Origin: Boletus sp. NGJ
Taxonomy: Eukaryota > Basidiomycota > Agaricomycetes > Boletales > Boletaceae
Assembly: GCA_019096195.1 (NCBI GenBank)
Contig: JAGTXK010000038.1
Location: forward strand, 1 to 64,000
DNA length: 64,000 nt
Direction: 5' to 3'
Position 1 is the first letter of the stretch; every line of letters starts with the position of its first letter. This document shows, in pieces, positions 1 to 10,862 of this stretch. Position numbers and translations under genes: made by a program. The notes under the pieces were generated by a model. The model was not told where the DNA came from, did no database searches, and worked only from the letters and a program-made list of their open reading frames with translations.

Positions 1-221
1 CCCTTAGTCATGTGAGTTGGTTGTCATGGTACTGAGTTATAGCCATATTAAAAGGATATGTCATTGGGACACTTATTTGACCCTGATATTATCAACTATC
101 ATTTAGTAAATAACATAAGGTTCTGATGGATGCTGTGCTTCAACCCTGTCTGATTATGTCACTTACATAACTCCAAATGGTATAAAGAGCAGAGATACCA
201 TTCAGCCAACCCTACTTCATT

Positions 222-1238
222 ATGAAATCCACTCCCTCCTCTGCTAGAGCCAATATTCTTTTTCTCTCTGAATCTGGCCTTTCTACTAGGCAAATATCAT
301 TCCAAACTGGTCTGGGGAAGTCTACTGTGGCCAGGGTTATCAAGGAGATCCACCCAGGCAAGGAAAACATCAAATTAGGATGTCCTTCTAAACTTTCTCC
401 TACTGATAAAAGGAGAATTATCTCTAGTATTACCTCTGGCAAAGTTGAAAATGCTGTCCAGGCTACCCATCTCATCAATTCTGCTCTCTCTTCTCCTGTC
501 TCTGCTCAAACTGTTAGGAATGTTCTCAAGTCTGCGTCTCTCAAGGCTGTAGTCAAGAAAAAGAAGCCACTCTTGTCTGTGAAGCATAGGCAACATAGGC
601 TAGCCTTTGCTCTCAAGCACCAACATTGGACTGTGGAGGACTGGACTAGGGTTATATGGTCAGATGAAACCAAGATCAACAGGGTTGGGTCAGATGGAAG
701 GAAGTATGTATGGAAATTGGCAGGAAAGTCTTTGCAAGACAAGGAAGTTCAGGGAACAGTAAAGTTTGGAGGAGGTTCCTTGATGGTTTGGGGATGCATG
801 AGTTGGAGTGGAGTGGGGATTCTTGCAGAGGTTGAAGGGAGGATGAATGCTGAGCAGTCTGTCTCCATTTTGGAGGATAATCTGCTTCCTTCCATGGAAA
901 ATTCTGGAATTCCTGAAGAGAGCATTATCTTTCAACAAGATAATGACCCCGAGCACACCTCTAAAAGAGCCAAGGTGTGGCTGGAATCTCAAGGGATCAA
1001 GCTTCTTGACTGGCCAGCACAATCTCCAGACCTTAATCCCATTGAACATCTCTGGCAAATCCTCAAAAAAAAACTCAATAGCTATACAACACCACCAAAA
1101 GGAGTATGGGAGCTTTGGGAGAGAATTGAAGTGGAGTGGGGGAAGATAGAGGTTGAGGAGTGTCAAGGATTGATAGAGAGTATGCCTAGAAGACTAGAGG
1201 CAGTGATAAAAGCAAAGGGAGGGCATACAAAGTACTAA
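222..1238 (+). CDS. Tc1/mariner DD34E transposase
   Basis: Single uninterrupted frame of 338 residues with no intron. Residues 18-45 look like the first helix-turn-helix of a Tc1 transposase that binds the terminal repeats. The catalytic triad is visible: D148 in WSDETKIN, D240 in FQQDNDPEHTS and E275 in SPDLNPIEHLW, with 34 residues between the second Asp and the Glu (DD34E). The length matches the usual 330-350 residues. The ATG at 222 opens the frame shortly after the left repeat, and translation stops 24 bases before the inner motif of the right repeat. Every key residue is present, so the protein could be active, but this is inference. Long frames on the opposite strand here are shadows. 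Confidence 0.95.
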   Translation: MKSTPSSARANILFLSESGLSTRQISFQTGLGKSTVARVIKEIHPGKENIKLGCPSKLSPTDKRRIISSITSGKVENAVQATHLINSALSSPVSAQTVRNVLKSASLKAVVKKKKPLLSVKHRQHRLAFALKHQHWTVEDWTRVIWSDETKINRVGSDGRKYVWKLAGKSLQDKEVQGTVKFGGGSLMVWGCMSWSGVGILAEVEGRMNAEQSVSILEDNLLPSMENSGIPEESIIFQQDNDPEHTSKRAKVWLESQGIKLLDWPAQSPDLNPIEHLWQILKKKLNSYTTPPKGVWELWERIEVEWGKIEVEECQGLIESMPRRLEAVIKAKGGHTKY

Positions 1239-1257
1239 ATTGAAGAATAGAAATGTT

Positions 1258-1464
1258 GCTCAAAAAAGTGTCCCAATGACATGTCACTTTAATATGGCTA
1301 TATCTCAGTGCCATGACAACCAAATTATATGACTAAGGGCTCATCGTCAGGGCAAGGATTAGGGCTATCAATGGCCCAGCAAGGGTTAGGGCTAATACCT
1401 TTTGGTTCTTTTGCAAATGTCAAGTCTTTGCAAAATAGCCAAACATTGGGACACTTTTTTGAGC
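1258..1464. repeat. Inverted pair of 21-bp motifs in the right end of the Tc1 element
   Basis: The 21-mer GCTCAAAAAAGTGTCCCAATG at 1258-1278 recurs as its exact reverse complement at 1444-1464, so one transposon end carries two facing copies about 165 bp apart. The left end shows the inner copy in mirrored form at about 61-80. In Tc1 elements with IR/DR ends, such paired motifs are transposase binding sites, but there they are usually direct repeats. Here they face each other. Confidence 0.8.
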
Positions 1465-1471
1465 CACTGTA

Positions 1472-1859
1472 CATTTACATTGTGGCAATTCTGATCCACC
1501 AGCCACCTCATCCTTTTTATTGGTGTGAGTTGTAGCAAGAGGGCCACTGATGATGTGAATGGACTCTGTGGCAGGCTGGGAACGTACATCATTGAGGTTA
1601 TCCTGGATGGCCGCAGGCACCTAAACAGATGGTATTGCACCCTTGACAGAGTTATCTGACTGACCAACAACTGGGGCAGCATTCACACATGCTTCCTCAC
1701 ACAACAGAGGCATTGCATTTATGGTCAAAGAGGGGGGGCATACTGGCTGCTTTCGAAGACTGAAGGGATCCATGCCATTGTCATCCCTACTGGTTTTAGC
1801 CAAGGTCTTCTTAGTTACAAGGTGGAGCTTTGGACGTTCATGGATTGAAGCTTTGGTGC
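1472..1859. other. Unassigned sequence between the Tc1 element and an LTR
   Basis: About 390 bp with two overlapping open frames on the minus strand (about 1392-1682 and 1621-1859, the latter running on into the LTR). The encoded peptides match nothing I recognise. It probably belongs to the older element that the Tc1 copy jumped into. It is CpG-poor, like the other transposon sequence here. Confidence 0.4.
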
Positions 1860-2447
1860 TGTCATATCCTGTGCAACTTGACAAGTCCAACTCCAGACCT
1901 CCATCCATAACTCCAGCGCGTTCCCCCTTGAAGTATGCTCTCATACCCTTGGACTTGTAACTCACCCCACATAGTATTCCTACTTCCTCATTCGTACATA
2001 AAGCTATGTCCTACTCATCTGTCTTAGTCCCGCTTCGTAGCTGTCTCCAATCCAGTGTCTGTCTCGCTTAGGAGCACCGCTCCGGCGAGGTCCCATCTCC
2101 GTTCCTAATTACTCAGCTACTACTTACTCATTACACCTTACGAACTCCGTTAGTAATCTCGTTTCCGATCATATATAAACCTTCGCTACTACTCTTGTAA
2201 AGTTAGTTGGAATATCAACTCTGAACACCACTCCTGTCCTCCATCCGAGTCTTGACAACTCACTCTGATCCTCTGCTCGACTTGACATTTGACCACGTTG
2301 AGTCTCAAACCTCTGATCTTACTACGTCCTCGAAATCCGGGACATTGGACTCGAGCAAGGGCGCACCACATAAGGTGAAGCCAAGTCCCAACACCCTCAA
2401 GTAACTCCGGTCCTTCGGAGTTGCATTGGAGTTGTCTGTTCTTAACA
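1860..2447 (-). mobile_element. LTR fossil, same family as 52870-53449
   Basis: A 588-bp block that begins TGTCATATCC and ends CTTAACA, i.e. TG...CA ends, and aligns along its whole length with the 580-bp block at 52870-53449. Read on the minus strand it starts TGTTAAGAACAG. I see no matching 5-bp target duplication (GGTGC on one side, TAGAG on the other), so it may be one end of a rearranged element rather than a clean solo LTR. This copy keeps many CpGs that are TG or CA in the other copy. Confidence 0.7.
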
Positions 2448-2526
2448 TAGAGGCAATATCCAAAATAGAAAAGGTGAAATAGAAGGCTGTACCACAGCCA
2501 TGGAAGCAGTATTGCATCGCCTAGAA

Positions 2527-3010
2527 TTAGGCAGGGTAAGGCGATGCTTGTGTAGGCATAGGTGGGGAATCCCAGAGGAATCCCAAGTCAAAGGAAATTG
2601 AAGTGAAGGTCGTCCCAGAGTCCAGGGGAGGGTGTTGGTAGGGAAAAAGGTATGCCCCCTTCCTCAACCATAACATCCACTTCATCTTCCAACTCTCTAT
2701 ACTCTCATTCAACTCCCTCTGCTGCCAGATCAGCTGCATTCCATTCAGCAATTCAGGTCTCAGCTCTTCTGGTATGATTTGCTTTCCAGGCTATGAGCAG
2801 TCTTTCAACCACTTGTTGGTCATCTTCACCATACACTATCTTAAGTCTGTCCCAAATTGTGTTGAATTCATCACTCGCATAGTCTGGGGGTTGTTCCAGT
2901 CTTGGGTTGGCCATGATGGTGTGTATAGAATTAATCAAGTCAGATAAGGAGTGGGGATGGGGAGCAAGTAATGGAAAGGAATGACTATTGCTATGCAAAA
3001 TCAAGAGCAA
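2527..3010 (-). pseudogene. Gag-like retroelement fossil
   Basis: Two neighbouring minus-strand frames encode a charged, helical N-terminal region (MANPRLEQPPD, then WDRLKIVYGEDD) resembling the small gag-like proteins at the front of fungal LTR elements. It is broken and lies directly beside the LTR at 1860-2447. Whether both belong to one collapsed element cannot be told from the sequence. No pol is present nearby. Confidence 0.35.
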
Positions 3011-3624
3011 CTATGCTATTGGTAGTCATTAAGGTCAGGAAGTGGCACGAAAGCAAAAGAGGTGCTGCGCCGCTTCCGGTCGCTCGGCCAGAGGCCATGC
3101 TCTGCCACTCCGCTCGTGCCTCGCTTCGTAAGCAGAGCCGCCATCAGACCGACAATGTTACACATTCGCTCCTGACCACGTAATAGAATTTTACACTGCC
3201 GCCTTATCGGCTGGACGTTCAAACGCCGCCCGTATGACATGCAGTCAGATTCTGTTTCACAGCTTTTTGCAGGATATCTCCATTATCTGCTCTTTGTAAA
3301 AAATATGGTCTGTCATCCATCCCCTCGACTGCTTTAACCTCTCGATGCAACAGGTAGGGGAGGCAGATCTACAATGATTGATGCGCACATCATCTCCTCT
3401 CTATCATCAAGTCACGTACAGTTTGATTCGGTTTACTTCTTTGTAGGTGATCCATCTATTACCAGTGCGTTCGGGAATAGTCACGGAACGCTCCGCGCGT
3501 CGGCCACTCCGATGAACGCATAGAACGCCGCCCCATCATTATTCCCGGTAAGTACTAGATGCGATAGCGAACGACGCTTTTTGAGTGCTTTCACAAGACA
3601 AGAATATCCGAAATGTAGGTATCG
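3011..3624. other. Intergenic stretch, no gene seen
   Basis: About 610 bp between the gag-like fossil and the prenyltransferase relic. Only short frames occur. Around 3060-3240 the base composition is GC-richer and could be an old LTR or leader of the gag-like fossil, but I cannot show it. The part after 3240 should include the former promoter of the prenyltransferase gene. Confidence 0.4.
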
Positions 3625-4853
3625 ATGAAACATATAAACACACTCGGATATATAAACGGACGTTCTGTTGCATCCTCAAGTATCATGTCTATGCAACACT
3701 CACACCTTGCCCTTTCCGACATCGGATACCGTCTTTACACCATCTTCCTTTTCACCAAGAATGACATCCTGACCGCACTTATTCCCGTGGTACGCACGGT
3801 CCTAGCTCTATATATCGCTGCTCACTTCGTAATCTATCAGACATTATTTTCGGTGGCCTCGGCACCGTTGTGCAGCCCCATCCACATCTTGCCTACTATC
3901 TTCTGGATTTAGCTCTATGTCCTGCAGTTCAACTTTGCCAACCAGATCAAGGCGCCAGAGGAAGTCAAGGTGAACAAACCATTCCGGCCGATCCCGGCAG
4001 GAAGGATCACTGTGCGCAACGCAACGATCCTCCGGTACCTCATTGTCCCGATCTGCCTGGCGTACTCCTCGTTGTATAGCATGCAGTCGGTGTTTGCCAG
4101 CCTCGAAATTCAATTCTTTATATTTTGGTACAATGATCTGGACGGCGACAAGAACTGGCTGTCCAAAAACGTTCTTCCCGCTTTTATCTACAGCTCTGTC
4201 GAATTTGGGGGTACCCTCGTCGCAAGTATGTTTCACCATCCCTTCCTATCCCCTCTTATTCGATTCGACATTCAACTGATGATTCCCCCTTTCCTCCCTC
4301 TCGGCGCGAAAAAAAAAGGCTGCGATCCTTCCAAAGTGAGCGAGACTTGAAAACTCGCCGTCCTACTCGATATCGCCGTCTTCACCCCCCACCGTGCACT
4401 GCCAAGACTTTAAGGACGTCGAAGGTGACCGTCTCACAGGCCGTTGTAGCGTCCCGATGATGTTCCCGATTGCCTCCCGCCTCGTCGTCGGCTTGGGTCT
4501 CCCGATATGGTCTTTCCTCCTCTGCTGCATCTGGGACGTTGACTGGTTTTGTACGATCGCATTCGTCATGTATGGGTGTTTCGTCGGGGGACGGTTCCTG
4601 TGCTTGCGGACGCGTGACGCTGATAAACGATCGTGCAAATATTACAGTGTAAGTATTCCATGGCTGCGATGGCTGGCTCGTCGGATATGTATACTAATGG
4701 TATGGACGCGCCCTACAGGTCTGGTTCTCGTTCCATCACTTGTTACCCGGACACTGGAATTATTTCCATGATAGCAACGAGATCCGTGGCAACGAGCTGC
4801 TCCAACAAACCTGGGACTTGTTTTCGGGTACATCACCTTCGATGGCGTTCTGA
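3625..4853 (+). pseudogene. UbiA-type prenyltransferase, decayed
   Basis: Host gene relic of the fungal UbiA family of integral membrane prenyltransferases. Exons I can follow: 3625-3789, 3841-4225, about 4341-4648 and 4719-4853, with good GT-AG borders. Family marks: the block NKPFRPIPAGRIT, the second Asp-rich motif DFKDVEGD, and the C-terminal DADKRSCKYYS followed by WFSFHHLLPG. Defects: an in-frame TAG at 3910-3912 where the family has Trp (FWI-stop-LYVLQFN). The first metal-binding motif reads EEVK where relatives I recall have EEDK. At 4350-4390 a hydrophobic helix is encoded in a neighbouring frame, suggesting two small compensating shifts. If the stop is real the gene is dead. An alternative start in frame is 3685. 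Confidence 0.75.
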
Positions 4854-5082
4854 AAAAGAACGGATGGTGAGCTTGTTGTCGAAAGTGGGATTTGGGACTT
4901 CCAGGAGCGTTTCAATCTTGAAAATTGTTATCCCTATAGGAAATGTTTCGTTCAATCTGTACATGTAACACCACCGCGCCACAAAGCTAACAATCGCTAC
5001 GACTCGCACGAGTCAAATTACGATACAAGTAAATCGATCAAACGAATGACGACACCCTCACCCCAACTTTTCCTCCCTCATG

Positions 5083-7482
5083 TCACCTGGCGACCCTCCA
5101 TGTCATCCATGTTACAAACTCTGCCAAGACAGCAATCCAAATACCGACACCGATCTGCACCGCCCCTGACACGCCGTTTGTAAACTTTCCCGGAATGCCA
5201 CTCTGCGTCACGGTCGGTCGCGCCGCGAGGGGTACACCCCCAACCCCGGTACTCCAGGCGGGTGGGAGCGAAGCAGGTGCCGGCTCCGCGATTACTAGCA
5301 ATCCCGGGGGAAACAAGACGTGGATCAGGGGTAAGAGGGTATAAGAAAGTAGAGACGTACTTGGATATCCTTCATGTTCCTCTTCCGCGTGGTGTTTGTC
5401 ATCACACAATTGTTTACCCGCATTGGGATCGACAGTCGAGAGCAGACCCACACGAGGTGGATTTTGAGATGGGCGCGTGAGCGAGCCGTAATGAAACGCG
5501 GCCAATACACTGAAATTGACACGGAATAGGAATCAGTAACAATGAACGAGGTAGACATTCATTTCGGATGCCCGAAGGCTCCTTCTGGAAGACGGAATGC
5601 TCCCGCATGATAAAGGGAGAGATGCATGTAATATTCGATACCCCGCATCCCGATCAAGACAGTCATCTATGACGAGGGCATCGATCCAACCTCAGCCGAA
5701 ACTCCCAAATGTGCAAGTGTAGACGACCAACATCCACCCGTATTATGCCCACGACAATCCACACAGTGCACCCATCCCTATACCGAACCACTCGTAGAGA
5801 AAAAACCCACCCACCCCTTTAAGAATGGATTCCCCAAGTTCCAGCTGTACAAGTATCCAGGACCACCCGAGACAGGAACATCCGTCGGCACCAAATTCGC
5901 GGAACAAAGGTCAGGGTTCCCTGGACGAACTTCGCTGACGAAATCACGAGGGTCGACAGGAAAGTGTTTACCGCCGATCTCAAATACCAGGCTGTGTGGT
6001 GGCGAACAAGCAAATAATGGCCCTCCGAGGATAGCTAGGATCTGAGCAACAACATCAGGGGGACCACGAATGAGTGAGTTGCCCTGTTTATGCGACAGAC
6101 TTATGATTAACATGATGAAATACAAAACATGAATGACCGACCGTATCAATCAGGGCCGAAAGAGTGATGTTCGGAGAAGACATTTTGGACCTTCGCAACT
6201 TGACACCATCGAACCAGACATCGTCCAGCGGTATTTCCCACGCTACTGGGTATACCTATTCATCGAGATACAAATGAGCACCTATGCGATCGCCAATCGC
6301 ATTGAACGAACTTCTTCAGGAGCATCCGATGGGGGGTTCAACCCACCCTGGGACGCCGAATAACCACGTACGCTTACCCAGGTCAAGCTTTCGCTGTGTA
6401 CAGATGGCGGAAGCTGACCGATGGACAGCATCCCTTCATTTCCTCCGATCTGGATCGTATCCCGCTGGAGCGTTATCGAGAACATCGGAGAATCCAACAT
6501 CCCCTGAGCCACGAGGCGTGGGATGAGCGGGCCATAGCTTACAATGGACGACTGGAGTGCAGCTGTCGTGGTCAACTGTCGCATCGAACGCACAATCGGC
6601 GTTCCTGCATCGTCACCTAGATCGTTCTTCGGGAACCAGCGCGTGACAGGATTTTGGAGGCTATCGGGAAACCGAGAATTGGCGTCGATGGCTTCTTCTG
6701 TATGTATGTCACGGTGGACTTTTGCATTCGAGCTGCTATTCTGACTCAGGGATAGATCGATCCAGACGAGACTTGGAAACCTATGTCAATACAGGGCAGG
6801 GTCGCTTCCGAGCATTACCCGACACACCTATTAAAAGGGAATCCCAGGCCAAGAATACCACCTGAACCCGTCTGGACGACGGACGTGTTTGTGAAATTGA
6901 TTGCAGAGAAATACTGACTTTGTAAATTCAATCCAGCCAAGGAGACAGAATCAGACCCGATAGGGCCTTGTGCGTAGGTTCCCGTGTTAGAATCCCCGTA
7001 TAGCAACTTCGCGTCCAGATGGGCGGGACGAAAACTTGAGAGTGGGTACAATGGAACTTTGGTAGACGAACACGTTTCCTGACACGACGTGGACAAGACC
7101 CAGAGATCGGAAGATCCCGTATCTTCCAAAGAAAGTGGGTCAATACGCCACTCGCAATCGGAGAGGTGTGGTGATGGGCCTTACCCAACACGACGGGTAT
7201 ATGCGTCTCGCCGACTTGTATCTGGACATTATACGTTCTAGCGATCGATGGAATCAGCAATCAGAAGGGAAAAGGACGCGAAATGAGTCATTACATGTCC
7301 TCAAAGTCACCGAGGCCAATGGATCCGGTACTCACAGAGCGTCGCGAGTGTTTTGATGCCAGTCTTCGGACGATGGGGACATGGATACCTCCAGAAGTAC
7401 GCTTTGTCTCCGTCGCATCAGATCGACAGCTGACTATTAAGAATACAAAGACAAAGGCGTGTCCGATGCGAGAACTGCCCAT
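5083..7482 (-). CDS. Secreted pepsin-like aspartic protease (family A1), probably membrane-anchored
   Basis: Eight exons: 7482-7295, 7237-7185, 7122-6828, 6780-6312, 6255-6142, 6083-5815, 5509-5418, 5294-5083. The frame closes to 563 residues. The protein starts with a signal peptide (MGSSRIGHAFVFVFLIVSC) and a basic propeptide of about 50 residues. Catalytic Asp81 lies in DTGSSDLWV and Asp372 in LIDTGNS, the latter motif split by an intron as DT/GNS. The family hallmark ILGLGFPFNR and the C-terminal NPFLKG strand are present. The last 70 residues are Pro/Ala/Ser-rich and end in a hydrophobic stretch (VQIGVGIWIAVLAEFV), which suggests a GPI or membrane anchor. Intron 6 (5510-5814, 305 bp) is far longer than the others (42-123 bp). 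The role is extracellular or cell-wall protein digestion. The 3' end faces that of the prenyltransferase relic. Confidence 0.88.
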
Positions 7483-7876
7483 TCCAGCGCAACACCGTGC
7501 GTGTCGTTGATACGAACCGTATTCCGCCGGGTTCCAGATAGTCACCTGCAAAGAGAAAGAAATAGATAAAGGAATGTACTATTGGTCAGTGAACTGCATT
7601 GTTTATGGGGTCCGAATGCTTAGATTTCAGGAATCATGGACTCGGACATGGAATGGAATCCACAGCGAAATACCGCAACCACGTGACCCTTTGAACTCAA
7701 CTGCAACTCAGAACTCGAAATTTGCACCCATGACTTGATCATAAACATTAATATTGAGTGTAAACACAATGATCATTCCAATACAAGAAGCCAGTACAAG
7801 AAGGTAAAGCAATATATCCCCGCAGTTACTCGTACAGGATGAATGATCATAATCGCACCAGGCTCGCATGACAAGT
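7483..7876. other. Spacer between protease start and regulator end
   Basis: 394 bp holding the protease promoter and 5' leader and the 3' end of the transcription factor gene, both on the minus strand. It is AT-rich at 7740-7850. No further frame of note. Confidence 0.6.
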
Positions 7877-10862
7877 TCACGGCGTCGTCACCAGATTTCC
7901 ACCACCGAGGTGCCCGTATAAGGAATCACTTGACTCAGTCGAGTGTGGTCCCATATTAAAATCGGGAGTGAATATCGACGAAACGTCCACAGAGTTATCA
8001 CCGAACATATTCAACACCTCTACCGGTGACGACATATACACGCTTGGATCCATTTCCATGGTAGTGGACGTGTCCAAGAACGAGGGCAGCGTAAGGGATG
8101 AACGCCGGTTGTTACTGAGATATTGACCAGTTGATCCGCCGGTAGCAGAAGTTGGAGAGAACGATTGGCCTGGCTGAGGACTCGTTATGCCGCCAGTAGG
8201 GTCAACAAAGAACTCGGACGGCGAAAATGCCTCCGGGCTGCTGTGCTGGGAACCACCATCACTCCCGGTCCCTTTCACCATGTTGGGGGTCTTTTTGCGT
8301 ACAGGTCTTATCCATGGAGGTCGTGTATTCGACTGTTCCTGGGAGTCAGGCCGAGACGGCTCAAGCGGTATTTGTGTGACTGAGCGAGGTGGAGGTGAGT
8401 CTTGACAATCGCCATCAGGACTTGAAAATCAACTCACGACGACAGAACTCTTCCATTAGGTCCCCTGATCTCTGACCGCATACATATCTCCCACTGAATC
8501 GTCGCAGCAATCCGACACAGGATCGAAGGGCCTCGAGGGCAGGCTGAATCACGGGCTGGAGTTTCTCACTTTTGCAGTTGATTAATACGGCCAGGAGGGT
8601 ACGTCCAGCTTGAGTCAACTGATGAATGACATGGACCCCGTCTACAGAAGATGAACGGTGACCACGCAGAACATCGAGTATCAAAGTCAACTTACAATAA
8701 GTCATCAATCCCTTGGCTGCGACCTGCATGTGGGATGAGATGATCTGCAGCGCACACGCATGGGCAGCAGTCATGGCTTCTCGCTCCGTGTCGCCAGGCT
8801 CTTCCTCGATCGAGCCGCTGCACACCCTCTCGGCCACGAAATTGGAAAATCGGTGCCTATGGATCAACATCCTGACAAACTGTTCAGCGCAGTGGAGTCG
8901 TACTGCCTGCGTGACCCTGATAACATCATCACTAGCCAGCGTTTCAGATGTGTGTGCCCAATATGGGGGTATTGACCGGTGTATTTTGTCCAGTAAACCT
9001 TCTTCTTCCCGCAGATCCTTTGGTCGCATGTGGCCTGACAGCACCCCAGCTGCATGTAACAAGAAAGGCGATGAGTCCCCGATTCGATGGTGCAGTGGCG
9101 GGATATCCACCACAGATTCCATGACAACCATGATTCGTATTGCCGCCACAAACGCGCTCATTCGACTTTCCGCGCCGGTGGGTTGCGATAACACGCCGTC
9201 GCGAGTCACGAACTCGTCGTCGACAATCGCGGGCTCCCCAATATCGCAATCCCGGAGGCGAATCATTGGTGGTCTGCCAAAGTGGGCCGATAGTTGTTTG
9301 TCCCATAGGTACACGCACCAAAACGTGCGTTTTCGAACCTCCTCTTCGATAGGGTCGAAGATATCATACGTATCGGCGGAACGATGCAAACCGGCGTCTA
9401 TCGACACTGTGATGGCCTCTGATAACAGAGCGGCGGCCTTGGAGAGTTTACCTAATCCCACCGCGTAGACAGCGGCGATCAAATGCGCTTGGATGGTGTA
9501 AAGTGTAGGGCGATCCGCGATCGGAAGTGTACGGAGACGGCCGAAAAGTTCAAACCACTGCGTGCCTGCTGAAACACCTTCACTGGGATCCGACCGGACG
9601 CGGGGGTCGTCGATGTGGCGTGACGCAAGACAACAAACAGCAACGATAAAGGCAGCGAAACCAGGTTCAGCCCATTTTCGAGGATTCCCGTAATCCTGAC
9701 GACACGGATGAGTCAGAGCAGGGACGAAATGAATTCGACGAACCGCTAGAAACGTGGGAACATGCAAGAATGGGAGGATGTAGTAGGATGTACACAAATA
9801 GCACTGCACCAAACTGAAAATGAACGTGGTTAGAAGTTATCGAGATATGGGACGCGGGGTAGAAATCACCTATCCATCAGTTCTGGGACGATATATGAGG
9901 TTATAAGTCGCCAGAGCGTTTCAGGGTTGACGTCAGTTCGTCGGGGCTGCCGATTGGGAAACCATGTAGTGGTATCGGAGGAAGGAGACTGTTTACCAGC
10001 CCAAGTTGCGTCTGGGGTCTTGTCCGCTTCGGACTTGACAGGTGTGTGGTTCTCCACCAGGAGATCGAGGAGTGGTAGACCGGATGTCTCTCCTTGCCAT
10101 CGCGTGTACCCCTCGTCATCAAAGTAGAGGTACGAGGCATGTATTCGGGAGGTCTCCTCGAGAGGCTGTTCTACCCCAGACGCGTTCTGCGGGTGAGAAG
10201 ATTGTCCCAGAATGGAGCGAAATGCCGTGTTGGGGCTTTCTTGCCTTGGGGAACCCCTTGGCGGCGGAGTCGTAAAATGTGTCGATGGATTTGTAAGTGG
10301 GAAAACATGCAGAGATGGTGGAGGGACACCCGAGGGGAAAGAGTGGTTCATAGAAGCGAATGTGGTTAGGGGGCTCGTGATGTTCGGATCCACTGTGAGA
10401 TGTCGGGGAGGGCTCAAACCCCCAGCGGCAAAGACAACGGGAGGGATGGTTTGGATGAGGGTCTCGAGCTGGTGCATCCTGTCCTCGAGGGTAGCGGTGC
10501 GTCTGGGGAGGGTAAGATAGGTATCGCGAAGTGTGGTACCTGTGTGTACGTACTTTGATTTGTGTGGATGTGTGCGCTTCCCCGGTTCCTCGAAAGTACA
10601 AGGTGAGTTGGCGGTCAAGCAAGCCTGGCAAGGATGTCCTTCGTCACATTTGATTCTCCTTCGTCTGCGATGGCGGAGACGGTGAGGATGAGGGAGTGCC
10701 CAGTACTCGGAGATGCTCACCGACAGCGATCACACGCCCTAGAGGAGTGTCAGAAGAGGCGCACAAGAAAAGGATGGTATTGACTGACCTGCTCAGCTTG
10801 AATCTGCGTTCCTTTAGAATGGAGGTCGATGGTTTTTCGTGGCCCTCTTGGGCTGGAGACAT
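7877..10862 (-). CDS. Zn2Cys6 transcription factor with fungal-specific regulatory domain
   Basis: Seven exons: 10862-10789, 10738-10721, 10664-9870, 9813-9744, 9695-8696, 8641-8438, 8379-7877. The frame closes to 887 residues. The zinc cluster has Cys27, 30, 37, 43, 46 and 53 (C-x2-C-x6-C-x5-C-x2-C-x6-C) with the basic run RRRRIK. It is put together across an 18-base exon coding ACDRC. A linker with coiled-coil propensity follows (TLEDRMHQLETLIQTI). Residues about 290-600 match the Fungal_trans domain (LPFLHVPTF, RRTFWC-like RKRTFWCVYLWDKQLS, FGRPPMI). The C-terminal 165 residues are Ser/Thr/Pro-rich, as in activation domains. It is a nuclear DNA-binding regulator with unknown targets. It lies directly upstream of the protease gene on the same strand, which makes a regulatory link possible but unproven. 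The 251-residue frame on the other strand (8713-9468) is a shadow. Confidence 0.92.

Larger units (their letters stand above)
1..1469 (+). mobile_element. Tc1/mariner DNA transposon, left end cut by window
   Basis: Bases 1-75 match the reverse complement of about 1262-1339 almost base for base, so these are inner parts of a pair of long terminal inverted repeats around one transposase gene. On the right the sequence runs on to a CACTG end at 1469 followed by TA (1470-1471), as expected for Tc1 elements, whose ends read CAGTG and which duplicate TA. The mirror image of 1340-1469 would lie left of position 1, outside the window, so the outer left end and its TA cannot be seen. The uninterrupted transposase and the matching repeats suggest a fairly young copy. 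Confidence 0.9.

Noticed and set aside
690-1166. 158-residue minus-strand frame
   Set aside because: It is opposite the Tc1 transposase, a shadow of its coding frame.
8713-9468. 251-residue frame on the plus strand
   Set aside because: It lies wholly opposite an exon of the Zn2Cys6 regulator, whose frame, domains and splice sites all fit. The antisense frame has no recognisable domain.
9696-9743. 48-bp segment of the regulator as coding sequence
   Set aside because: It is a multiple of three and open, so it could be read through, but it has donor, branch-like and acceptor signals, and removing it joins LPFLHVPTFLA to DYGNPRKW as expected for the domain. Treated as an intron.
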